Assembly: GCA_963682025.1 (NCBI GenBank)
Contig: OY821520.1
Location: 183,081,036 to 183,145,035, forward strand
DNA length: 64,000 nucleotides
Direction: 5' to 3'
DNA from: Cordilura impudica
Taxonomy: Eukaryota; Arthropoda; Insecta; Diptera; Scathophagidae
Of this stretch, positions 34,441 through 44,789 are shown piece by piece. Below the pieces are notes generated by a model. The model saw only the letters and a program-made list of their open reading frames with translations. It did no database searches and was not told where the DNA came from. Each line of letters begins with the position of its first letter. Within the stretch, counting starts at the first letter, position 1. The position numbers and the translations under genes were made by a program.

Positions 34441-34984
34441 ATGTTGTCAAGAAGACTACAATATTCGAAATTTATTTTTTTCTTATTTTTGAATACTAAG
34501 TTCGGTGTTGTGTCAATTCCGGACGATAATTTACTTTTAAACGGAAGAAAAAATTTGTTTTTTTCTCGTTATTAAATCGTCACCAGCTTGTATGTATTTC
34601 ACCTAATTACTGATTAGTTTAAGGGGAACGTTGATGATCTTAAAAGTGAAAATTCGGTGTTCCCCAAGGTGAAACATCAATTACTCCAGAAATTAACAAT
34701 ATTTGTGCTTAAAATTAAACCCCTGAGATAGATAGGCCTTCAAAATAACTTTCGCTTGAATCCTATCATGAAATTTGCATGTTTTGGTATATATATCATG
34801 TTTAGGGGGAATTACTAAGTTTAGTTTTTGTATGCCTTTTTTTAGCGTTTCTCCTAATGGTACAAGAGATATATTGGTTTCAAGTGGAAGGTATTTTGAT
34901 GGCCTACCTAACGGATCTTATTTATTCACAAATATAGCAAACTTATCGAGTTATTGAGGTTATAAACTTGGGAATACTGAATTT

Positions 34985-35510
34985 TTATACCCTACACCAC
35001 TATTTGATTTTGTAACTACTAAAAATATTTACCCAAGATCCATCTTATATTGTATCAATCTACTCAGAATCACTTCCTGAGTCGACTAAGTGATGTCCGT
35101 CCATCCCTCTGGCTGTCTCTCTGTGCGTCTGTCTGTTTGTCCTTGTAAATCTTGAGAAATATGTGCTAAAACCCCTATTAGGTAAAGTTGTTGTAAGATT
35201 CAAATTAACTCATATATGTCGATAAATTTGATGTGTGTGTGTATTATACCCACTTATCGGTAGTCCAAAAATAAATCATGTGGCGCCATTTTTATTCATA
35301 TTCCTTATACAAAGCTGTTTTCAGATCTTCTCCTAAATCTATCGAAAAGCATATTGCATAAATTTTTTTTTAAATTTTGTTTATATATGCTTTTGGAAAA
35401 ACTAACAAACTTTGGTTAATGATAATGATCATATCGGTTACTTTTTTTACCTAGTCCCCATATAAAAATAACATCAGAGACAAACTTTTTCATATCTTCA
35501 CTTTGTAGAA
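34985..35510 (+). repeat. DINE-like repeat family 1, copy D
   Basis: Starts TTTTTATACCCTACACCAC, includes CTCAGAATCACTTCCTGAG and a degenerate GTCCGTCCATCCCTCTGGC core, and fades near 35510. Confidence 0.7.
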
Positions 35511-35635
35511 GTGATTTATTGTGATCTGTGAGAAAATATTAAACATTTACGTTTCATAACCCAATTTTCTGGATAAAATCAAAATTTTTAAAAATATTTT
35601 GAAAAACTAAAATTTATATTCCGCTTCAATGGTTG

Positions 35636-35984
35636 CAAAAACTAATAAAACAAGTAACAGTATAAAATTTGGTTACGCCTACAGGTGTGTTTCGTTTACA
35701 TTAACATCTGAACGTATTGCAATATTTGTAATGAATTTAAACATAATATTTGATAAACTTAATACTAAATTATTACAACAAGTATTTTTTAGTGATGTTT
35801 CCATAATTTACTCCATATGTTACCCAGGTAAATAAATGGTTTATGTTATGAATGACAGACGGACAGACGGATGGATGAACAACAATATAGTTATGTCTGT
35901 CGCAAATTCATTTTCCGATGCGTTATAAAGGGAACGACAAACTGATATATACCATCTGCATAGTGGTGTGGAGGGTATAAAAAC
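35636..35984 (+). repeat. DINE-like repeat family 2 copy
   Basis: Head AAACAAGTAACAGTATAAAA, middle TTGATAAACTTAATACTAAA (like 4330 in the inverted repeat), a GACAGACGGACAGACGG core and tail GTGGTGTGGAGGGTATAAAA. Inserted close to the right terminus of the TIR element. Confidence 0.6.
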
Positions 35985-36015
35985 GTTTTGGTGAAACGCC
36001 CTAATGTAAACATGT

Positions 36016-36774
36016 ATGTACATATATTGTATATAAAAAAAAAAATAATAAAAAGAAATACAATTCATGAAAAACTTCTAAAAATCATCAAATGAAATCA
36101 AGTTGTAGTAAACTGTTGACAGTTTTAAACTTTCATCAATAAAACCGATTTCTCCACAGACTACTAACAAGCTTACGTAACATTTTCACATCTGGAAAGC
36201 TTTCAAATTATTCTTAACCATATTCCGAATTTTTATTTCATTCTTATAATGATGTAAACAGAAAACGTCAAAAGTTTATGTAAGAATATCAAATTTTTAG
36301 TGTGAGTTTGTGTGCGTGTGTGTGTATCTTTACATATACTCAGAACCAAAAGTTTGCCTTAAATAGAAAAGTTTGCTTTTGGTGTCTTTATGCGAGTATA
36401 GAAAAACTTACGTTCTCATACTTTTTTCTCACACATAATAAATAGTGCAAAATAAACATAAAATTTGGTTCATGAAGTTCACAAAAACTTTGTCAATTTG
36501 CACATAACTTGCACAAAGGATTATAAAATAATGTTCTTACATAGACTCAATATAGTGCAAGTATGCAACTGTTTTAAACTAACAATAGTGTTTGTTAGAA
36601 TTTGGTGTTGCACTTAACAACAAACACATATGCTATCTAAATATACTAAAATGGGCTTTTGTAGATTACTCACTCATACATACACATACACATATTGCAC
36701 AGAAATTTTGCTCTATCATACTTTTAATTTGCAATTTAATCAGTCATTCTTAAATTTCATTGTTTTCATTGTAG
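36016..36774. other. Intronic AT-rich DNA upstream of the PDE9 exon
   Basis: No coding segment seen. Ends in a pyrimidine-rich stretch and TTGTAG, the splice acceptor of the exon at 36775. Confidence 0.6.
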
Positions 36775-36926
36775 ATGTATGCTATAACACGTCAAGCCAA
36801 TTTATTGCAACGTTTGGGTGACTTGGAGTGTCTAATTTTGTTGGTATCCTGCATTTGTCATGATCTCGATCATCCTGGCTATAACAACATTTATCAAATA
36901 AATGCTCGTACAGAATTGGCACTACG
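36775..36926 (+). CDS. Pde9: PDE9-type phosphodiesterase, catalytic-domain exon (HD motif)
   Basis: A 152-bp exon between an acceptor (TTTTCATTGTAG) and a donor (GTATGT). It encodes 50 codons plus two bases and covers the first metal-binding part of the class I cyclic-nucleotide phosphodiesterase domain: LLVSCICHDLDHPGYNN, with the HD pair that binds zinc, then YQINARTELALR. These blocks are characteristic of PDE9, which hydrolyses cGMP to 5'-GMP in the cytosol. The frame is open from the acceptor and the exon ends in phase 2, so the final Arg codon is completed by the first base at 44621. No earlier exon is visible upstream in the window. Confidence 0.92.
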
Positions 36927-37369
36927 GTATGTATAGTTAGTATACGAGTATATGATGCACACTAAAATCTAAGTACAAACATTTATTATTTATTAATTTA
37001 TTAGTAACGTTCTAAATCGTATGCTATTGTTTTCTTTAGAATGACAAACGATTGCTCAATGGAAAAAGTTAATTTTTAATATATAAGAGGTGGCTTAAAA
37101 TTTTAAGTTTCTTTTATATAAATTTCATCTGCAAATTTACAAATTTGAATATTAATTTATTTATAAACAAATCAGAGTATTAACTTCGGTATATTTGGTT
37201 CCTTCCAGCAGTGTCTTAAGCTCAATATTATAAGCAATGTTTTTACGGATATCGCATTAAAACAGTTACTTAACCTTTAAGTTCAAATACCAATTAAATT
37301 TATAGCTAATTTTTTTTCTTTTTTTAATTTGTAGTATTTATCATCATCATCATATATAGTACAAAAATT
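36927..37369. other. Start of the 7.7-kb PDE9 intron
   Basis: Follows the GTATGT donor. AT-rich, no repeats placed here except a short CATCATCAT run near 37340. Confidence 0.6.
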
Positions 37370-37951
37370 TATGAAAACTAAAGCGAGTCCATCTGGCCGT
37401 TCTATCCGGCCGATTTCCTTAATTTTTTATGAAAAGTATTTAGACGCAAATATGTCATCAATCATTGAAATTTACTCAACTCCCACCTTAATCAAGTTAT
37501 ACTCAAACGCGATTCTTCCCTGTACATTTCTTATGGGACGCATTCACTCAAGCAATTCGAATTCTCATAGCTCCTTTTCTAATGAATGGATCTTGATCTC
37601 AGAACACTCAGTGGATCAAGCTCTTTCTTTTGAGCTATTAAATTCGTTGAGTTTGAGGAAAGTTATGCGTGCACAATAAACTTTACATGATGCAACACGA
37701 AAGTTAACGTACAGATTTCATTAAAATAATTGCATAACACTTACCCTGTGTTGAATTGTGAATTGCCAAAAATTTGAATACTCTTAGGTGGCATAGAAGA
37801 TGGCCTTTATTTCTGTGTGTTCAACAAATATTTATAATGAAATAAACTTAATGAATTAAATAGATTAAAAAATATTGAAAGAAAGAAATAAATGTTAAAA
37901 TAAAATTTCCTAGAATTTGCACTCGAATTTCGAGGGGTGGGCTCTGCTAGT
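37370..37951 (+). mobile_element. Helitron-like element segment in the PDE9 intron
   Basis: The ORF 37371-37679 (102 codons, SGRSIRPISLIFYEKY, ISEHSVDQALSFELLN) overlaps a block also present at 16195-16260. The segment ends with a perfect CTCGAA/TTCGAG hairpin (37924-37936) and, 10-14 bases on, CTCTGCTAG before T, matching the 29120-29151 terminus. The ORF is not recognisable as a Helitron protein and may be spurious. Confidence 0.5.
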
Positions 37952-38164
37952 TATTATTATTTCTTACTTATTGCTTTTTTCATAGAAAGAATTAACTTCT
38001 ATCTGAAAAAGTGCATTATTTTTTTATTATTAGAGTAGGATTTCCATGCTGGGTCATGCGTTAACGAGAAACAAATCTGCTAGGCCTAGAAAAACGCATG
38101 ATTTTATTATTTTTTTTATTAGCAGTACTTTTAACTGCAATGCTTTGATTTAAAAACATGGTCA

Positions 38165-38245
38165 ATTTGGCAAGTAAATACTAGGCGAGCTCTGCCTACG
38201 AATGACAAACTTATCTTCTGCACACTGTGGAGGGTATACAAATAA
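38165..38245 (+). repeat. DINE-like repeat family 2, tail fragment
   Basis: GCACACTGTGGAGGGTATAC matches the family 2 tail (GTGGTGTGGAGGGTATAAAA at 35965). Confidence 0.4.
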
Positions 38246-38524
38246 ATCAACTACAAAACTTATATAGGATAGCCTATATCAAGAGTTTTGAAAAAGGGTG
38301 ACAAATGCTAAAACACTGTACGAGGTCATACATGGAAACAGAAAATAAATGCAAACCGAATTTAGTTGGAATAATTTTTTATCACCAGTGTCTATACGTT
38401 TATGCCTGGAAAACAGCATTTCATATGTGGAAAATCGGCTTTCAAAGTTTCTCGGCGTCAATTCATATGGAACCCAATTTCTTTCTTATTAAATTATTCT
38501 AAATGGTTTGAAATTTCTTGCTAA

Positions 38525-38692
38525 GTCACTCTTAATCAAATAATGTTTCCAATTTCGCGTCACCGTACACGTGCTTCCTTCCGCTACGTTATTCGCCTTC
38601 GAAGTTAAATTCACCATCTTAAACTATGGACGCAACCCCACCATGTGCTTCTATAAATAATCGATGCCCCTCAGCTGTAGATTTTTTTAATT
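38525..38692 (-). pseudogene. mariner transposase N-terminal fragment
   Basis: A single minus-strand frame with two stops reads KKSTAEGHRLFIEAHGGVA, DGEFNFEGE, RSGRKHVYGDAKLETLFD. This matches the mariner N-terminus (LVETYGEAALS, NGDFDxEDxERSGRP, FEDAELEALLD), the same group as the copy at 59690-60400. Nothing downstream of this region is preserved. Confidence 0.65.
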
Positions 38693-40006
38693 GAACGTTT
38701 ATATCAAAAGTTAAGCTTATGCGGCTCAAAACTCTACATTATTACACCAAAACTTATGATTCTGATAATATAAAAATCCACTGTAATTTACTGATGGCCA
38801 AATCTTTTGCGGTATATTTTGATATATTTTGAAAATCTGACTTTTTGTAGTCCGAAAATATACAAAAAATACAGACATACAGATAGTCACACAGTGTGTA
38901 TAGAAATACTCTAAAATATATTAACTGATAATTTACCCCCAAACCATAATATTAAAATCTTAAATGTAACAAATTTTACAATTTAATCATTTCTTATGAT
39001 TTACTATCAACTATGTCTATTTTGAACTCCCTAATGTTTATGCACTCTTACTATTTTCCTATAATAAGAGACATGTATTTCATAATTTGGTGCCAATCAA
39101 GTTTCAGATTTCATTCTAAATAAGTGTATGGAAAATCTTTATAATTATCGAGAAAGAATTGCTATGTTGTAAACTCGAAGAAACTTCTTCGTACATGTTT
39201 GTAATGAATACTCTAATGATGGGCACTTTACTGTACTGCAGTGCAGTTAGTGTTCGAATGAATGTTCAATATCTGTCCAATATGAGTATAAGTTCATTAT
39301 AGTTAGATGGAAACGACACGGTAACATTTCCTACATGATGCTTAAAGCAATCTAAATTGAGATGTGTTATCATTGGGCTATTGTTCCAGTCATACACGAC
39401 ATAATTGATGGATATAAATTTTACTGATATCGCTCAACAACTTGTTAAAAAAATTATATCCTTTAGGTTTGATATCATCCTGCATACAATTTTATATTTT
39501 TTAAGTTTACATTTCTTTCCTTTTTTTTTGTTATTCAAATGCTAATTGAATCATTTCAATTTGGTCACATACATTGATAAGTATATGAGTGCACTCAAGA
39601 ACATGTGTTTCCGTTTCCCATTTAATAACTTGGATTTTAATAACCTTAATATAATCGTAAACTAATTCTCATATTGAGACTATTGCTTTAGAACTGCAAA
39701 CCCGAATGTCTTTTATAATTAAATCATATAAAGGTTTTTTCCTCCCATTTTCCTTTAAAAATCATTAAAAAAATAAAATAAAAACTATTTAATATCTTTA
39801 GATCCTATATATTATTTGTTGCAATATCTATGTATGTAAAGATAAGATCTCATATGTGAATATCAAATTTGTTAAAATATGTAGTAAATAAAGGAAGAAT
39901 ATATAATTGAAATTGATGTCTTTTATAATTCGTAAAATTCAAAGTAGGTTATGAGCCCAATTGTTAGAAATTTTTATAGCGAATTATTCAGTAACTTTCT
40001 GAAATT
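38693..40006. other. Intronic AT-rich DNA, no feature placed
   Basis: Repeated reading found no coding motif, microsatellite core or terminal repeat. Confidence 0.55.
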
Positions 40007-40047
40007 GTGCGTAGTTTACATCTTAATTATTTCAACCGATTTTTTTT

Positions 40048-40219
40048 TAGCAAAGATGCATATATTCTAACGGAGAAAAATAATTGCTGGCAAGTAATAG
40101 ACTTGAAAATGTTAACAAGTACTTTAGACTATGTTCTGAAACGCTATTTTGAAACCATATCTACATATGTCGATGAAGATAGGAATAGCATCAAAAAAAG
40201 ACTTATTAGCCACACCTAA
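40048..40219 (+). other. Unassigned exon-like ORF inside the PDE9 intron
   Basis: After a pyrimidine tract and TTTTAG at about 40048, an open frame of 57 codons (AYILTEKNNCWQVIDLKM, LDYVLKRYFETISTYVDEDR, ending SIKKRLISHT-stop). The acceptor-like start, normal amino-acid composition and in-frame stop are suggestive of a 3' terminal exon on the same strand as PDE9. I cannot link it to a family or to PDE9. It could be an alternative last exon, a retroposed fragment or chance. Confidence 0.3.
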
Positions 40220-40719
40220 TTGCCCTAATTACGAGAAAAAGGCTACCACAAATATATATTTATTATATTTATTATAAAAATAAATATAGTCTGTCAAGAA
40301 AGTGTTTCGACATAATAAACATTTTGTTGCTTTGATTTTAAGTTTAAAAATATAGCTTTCCTTTTTTGTTTTAAATAATATTTTTTTTTTACATATTTAT
40401 GTATGTATTTACCAACTGACAGTAACAAAAGCGAACAAAATGGAAATAAGTATGAATAAGCTAGAAGGTCTGAATATGAATAAGATTGAAGTGTGTGAAG
40501 GAATGTATAGGTCCCTCGACCAAATCCGGCAACACACCTATGGCCCTTGCCTAATCCAAGGAGACTGAAAGCACTCCTTGGGCACTGGTTTATAGGAGTA
40601 TCCACTGGACTCTGTGTAATGGGGTGATTGTCCAATACTTTTAATGGCTGTCCTGTCCATAGGCAAACAGAACAAACTTCAGAATATTGTCGGAAAGATA
40701 GAAAAAATAAAGTCAAATA

Positions 40720-41640
40720 ATTAGTACTTCATATGGCCACTTTTAGCATCAATCATGGTATGCAGTCGTCCTAGTTTTCGCACGTAGTCCGTTGGAAATT
40801 ATCCAGTTTCTCTGAAATTATTATTTTCAGATCAGTTTTGTTTTTGGAATAACCTTTGTCAGCGCTTTTTTTCAATCGGGTTGAGGTCTAAACTCTGGAC
40901 AGGTGTATTTAACACTTTGCTACAATTGTAGAAAAGCCAAGACCTTACCATATGTGCCTTATATTTGGAACCATTATCTTAATAATATTTTAATTGTGGC
41001 TTTCTGTTATCATTAAACCGAATTTTATTCGCGCTGTTAGCTAGATGACACTTTCAAATATCTCAGAATTATGCTGTTCTCAATGAAACAAATCTCTCCC
41101 ACTCCCTTACTTGATATGCACCTCAAAACAAGGGCCAAAAGTTTTCCAAATTTCATAGTTGGATTATATTTATACTTTCCAATACTTTTAATAGCTTTCT
41201 CCATTCTATACTGGCTCATCATTATAGTGAAACATCATTTTCATTTCATCTCAAATATAACATCATCCCAGTAGTCGTCAGGTTTGGAAATATGGATTGC
41301 AGCCAAATACAATTTGTTTTCTCTGTGTTAAAGTTTTTTCGAGCAAAAACTTTTTAAAACCATCCTTCTTGTTTCGTGGAAACAATTTTTGAATCTGTGT
41401 AAAAACCATCCAGTTTTCATTTACCTTTCCTCGTAAAACGCGTTTTACTTTCTGCGAAATTTGACATAGATGCGAATTTGAAGTATTCTTCGTGTTCTAT
41501 GAGGTTTAAAATATTGTTAAAGCACACATTTCAAATAATTCTTCCACTGTTTTCCCGAACTTGTGATTATAGTAAGTAAATTGAATCATATCAATACATG
41601 TTCTTCCAGACATTTTAAATTAATAACATTTACCTTTTTA
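40720..41640 (-). pseudogene. Tc1-type transposase relic
   Basis: The minus strand, through several frames, gives NFAESKTRFTRKGK, KPDDYWDDVIFE, MEKAIKSIGKYKYNPTMKFG, LALVLRCISSKGVGEICFIE, and finally GRLHTMIDAKSGHMKY-stop, which matches the C-terminus of Tc1 family proteins (RLQAVIDAKGGxTKY). The catalytic core is present in order but with stops and frameshifts; the longest open piece is 41222-41037. It lies in the PDE9 intron, antisense to the gene. Confidence 0.75.
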
Positions 41641-41819
41641 TGATCAAAGCCGAACACAGTAAATACATATTAAAAGAATATTTTAATCAAAGTGAAATTG
41701 AAGAGACTCCTTTCTTGCATCTTTCCACACTTTTTTTAAGTTTCATCATTATTAATGTTTGTCAGTAAATACATTTTAAAAAAAATTAGAAATTATAAAA
41801 AAGTAAATTTAAAAAAAAA

Positions 41820-42700
41820 AAGTAAGAAAATTATAGTCGGTCTAGCCCGACTATACGATACCCTATACCATGGTTTAGAGACCCTATCTCTTCGGTCCAA
41901 CTAATTGGATATAGAAAATAAGCATAAACTAAATTTGAGAGCCATTGTTATTAATTATTTTGGCTGCAGATATGAAAAAGTTCATATTGGGTGCTATATT
42001 TATATGGAGACTAGGTTCGAAAAAATATGTACAAACCAAATTTGAGAAAAATCTGTGTAATATTTTCGTTTTTTGATATATTTAAGTGAAGATCGGGAAG
42101 CAGCTCTATATGGGGCCTATGACTAAGAATTGTCCTTAAGGGATTTTTTCTGGACTACTGATTAATGGATACAAAAAACACATACAAACCCAATTTGACT
42201 AAGATCTATGTGACAGTTTGGATCTTATGGCAATTTATGTTGATTGTATAGGGGTCATTTGTATGGGGACTAGGTCTGAACATGGACTGATTTTCACCAA
42301 TTTCAATAGCGTTCATCCTATGGCCGAGAAAAGCTTATATACAATTTCATCAAAATATATTCATATTTGGGACCTGTAGTTTGATTACAAGGTTTACATG
42401 GACACACAGACGGACGGACGGACGGCCCGACAGACGTTCGGACAGACGGACGGACAGACGGACGCACATCGCTAAATCGACTCAGAAAGTGATTCTGAGT
42501 CGATCGCTATAATAAAAGAAGGGTCTAGGTCAAATATTTTTGGTAGTTACAAACAGCAGCACAAAGCAAAAAATCGACTCAGAAAGTGATTCTGAGTCGA
42601 TCGGTATAATAAAAGAAGGGTCTAGGTCAAATATTTTTGGTAGTTACAAACAGCAGCACAAAGTCATTATACCCAAACCACATAGTGATATAGGGTATAA
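41820..42700 (-). repeat. DINE-like repeat family 1, copy G (nearly complete)
   Basis: The best-preserved copy: AGTAAGAAAATTATAGTCGG palindrome at the left, the whole body, a long GACGGACGGACGG core (42410-42465), the CTCAGAAAGTGATTCTGAG hairpin, and CACATAGTGATATAGGGTAT at the right. It contains a 97-bp tandem duplication (42474-42566 and 42571-42663). Confidence 0.85.
42474..42663. repeat. 97-bp tandem duplication within copy G
   Basis: Two nearly identical units from AAATCGACTCAGAAAGTG to AAACAGCAGCACAAAG; one differs at CGATCGCTAT versus CGATCGGTAT. Each contains the family hairpin. Confidence 0.85.
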
Positions 42701-42775
42701 ACAGATAAGAAAGTTAAACTCGGCTGTGCCGATTCTTTGATAACCTCCACCTGTTTGGTATGGTAACCATTTTTA
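42701..42775 (+). repeat. DINE-like repeat family 2, head fragment
   Basis: ACAGATAAGAAAGTTAAACT then CGGCTGTGCCGATTCTTTGA and ACCTCCACC, as at 4225 and 12410. It abuts the tail of family 1 copy G with no gap. Confidence 0.65.
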
Positions 42776-44620
42776 TACATTTCCACTAACGTTTAAATTA
42801 CAATACCATTATAATTAAAAGTTCATTGTTATAATTTATAATTATACTTGTTTATAATTACGTTTTTTTTAAGAAAGAATTAACTTCTATCTGAAAAATT
42901 TAAGATCCCTTCATAAGAGACAAAAAAAGAAGAAATACTTTTTTAAGCAGCCGGAGTTAGAATACCTAAATAGATCATACTTTGCAATATTTTAAGAGCT
43001 TACAAATTATGCGATATATAAAAGAATATCATATTAATTTTAACTAAAAATCATGGCAATTTTAGGGTTAAATTCCATCACTTAAATGTCCCATATCTTT
43101 ACTTAAAAAAAGCACATCGTTAAATATTTTTATCTGAATATATTTGAGATGTAAAGATAGATTTAATAGAATAAAAAAATTGGAATTGAAAGTCGGTCTC
43201 AGCGAACTCAATATGCCCTATAATAATAGTTTAAGAAAATTTAATAGGTTTGTTAAAAATAAAAAAATCATTTTTACATGCTGAAATGAATCTATATATA
43301 CTCACGGACACAAATTTTTACTTAAAAACAATTTTATAGCAGAAATTAATAACACAACAATCAGAGGAAAGTAGTGATGTATAGAAATTATTTTCAAAAT
43401 CGAATATTTCAAATCTGTCCAAAAAATTTCTATATCCATTTTATTGCTTTTGATATATAATTATTGCTTTGAATATAAGGTTATATATCTTTTTGTGCAT
43501 ATCTACATTATGCTCAAAGCCATTTTCCTAATAATAAATAAAAAATATATATCAATTGACAAAATTTGATTCACAAGTTCCCCGTCAAATAGTTGAATGC
43601 ATCGCTAACAAAATCATGGGAGTTAAGGAATATAGGTACGTGTGCATTGTTTAATAGCAAGGGTTGCCAGACTATGAATTTTTTTTTTACTAAATTTTAA
43701 ATTTTATTAAAGTTTCTTAAGTTTTGTTATATTTGGAGTGATTTAATAGGAAAAATGTTTTGATCTGATCCAATATTAAAAATAACCTTTAAACGTATTC
43801 GATATTAAAAATGTTCAAAAGCTTAAGCTTCCTAATTTGAAAGTTTTTCTACAAAACAGATATCCTGAATTCATCAAAACGTGATAAATTGTATACAACA
43901 AATTTTAAATATTTTTAAATGAAGAAACTTGATATATAGAAATTTTTCTATAAGTTCAACTTTAGAGTTCTTAAAAGAAAAACTACTTACATCTAAAGCA
44001 AACAAGTTTCTGATCAAGTTTTAATAAAATCTACAAATAGTTATTTAATTTTTGTTACAAATAACTACGTACTTTGTTGTTATTTTACTTTGATATTGGC
44101 GTTTTTTTTTTTTTTTTTTTGTATTTAATTCAGCATAACTTATAAAAAAAAAGTGTGGCAATAACAGCCTAAACTAATATGTCACGTGGAGTATAACGGC
44201 ACATATACACTCTATAAGCAAATGCTACAAACAGAACGACCATAAAAACAACAACAATAACAGCTATGACAATCAAAATAAAAAAATTTTAATAACATAG
44301 AAAAATATTTTCAAACCTTCTTTTACATTTTCGTATATGATTTTGAATGGGCTACCCACCTACCCTGCTTAGGGCATGATCGTCATTTCCACAGACGGAC
44401 ACACGGACATAGTTATATCATCACCGCTTATTATAAGAATCTCGAATATATATATATATTTCATGGAGTCCAATTTTTTATCTAATTATTGCAAACGGAA
44501 TGACTAACTTACATATTTCCTCTGCACAGGCTATGGTACAAGCCTAGAATCTTACGAATTTGAAACGAAACATTCCTTATTAAACAAAATTATTTTATAA
44601 TTTTTTTCTATTTCTTGCAG
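42776..44620. other. Remainder of the PDE9 intron
   Basis: AT-rich. AGAAAGAATTAACTTCTATC at 42873 is repeated from 37985. Near 44340-44410 a segment with GGGCATGATCGTCATTTCC and GACGGACACACGGAC resembles 7060-7290. Ends in TTTCTTGCAG, the acceptor of the next exon. Confidence 0.6.
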
Positions 44621-44728
44621 TTATAACGACATATCGCCTTTAGAAAATCATCACTGCTCGATAGCATTTCGTTTATTGGAACATCCAGACTGTAATATAT
44701 TTAGAAACTTTAGTAGAGAAGCATTCAA
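44621..44728 (+). CDS. Pde9: PDE9-type phosphodiesterase, following catalytic exon
   Basis: A 108-bp exon from TTTCTTGCAG to the donor GTAAGT. Its first base completes the Arg codon left open at 36926. It then encodes YNDISPLENHHCSIAFRLLE and HPDCNIFRNFSREAF, leaving two bases (phase 2). The PLENHH block follows the HD motif in class I phosphodiesterases and continues the same protein without a missing residue, so the two exons are adjacent in the mRNA. No premature stop. Later catalytic-domain exons were not found in the remaining 19 kb. Confidence 0.92.
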
Positions 44729-44789
44729 GTAAGTAAAATTATTTTAAACTATAGATTTATTTAAATATTTTTACTTTCGTAGTTGCTAA

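Larger units (their letters stand above)
31156..36007 (-). mobile_element. 4.9-kb TIR transposon of unknown superfamily, heavily interrupted
   Basis: The ends are inverted repeats: ACATTAGGGCGTTTCAACAA at 31156 and ACATTAGGGCGTTTCACCAA as the complement of 35985-36007. The 8-bp flanks are ACACATGT and AAACATGT (7 of 8). Subterminal blocks are also inverted: AAGCGGAATATGAATT near 31208 faces AAGCGGAATATAAATT near 35610-35630, and a block with TTTGGCGTTCTC near 31280 faces one at 33930-33950. Protein remnants are on the minus strand (32700-33600). DINE-like copies (31991-32668, 34985-35510, 35636-35984) and a LINE fragment have landed inside. An 8-bp duplication plus subterminal inverted repeats recalls P or hAT elements, but I cannot assign it. 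Confidence 0.5.

Noticed and set aside
40294..40716. 140-codon minus ORF directly downstream of the Tc1 relic
   Set aside because: Starts in the 3' non-coding part after the transposase stop; no motif, with a Lys-rich tail from an A-rich run.
42410..42470. GACGGACGGACAGACGG arrays as a CRISPR-like or satellite array
   Set aside because: It is the 4-bp microsatellite core of the dispersed repeat, present in every complete copy.
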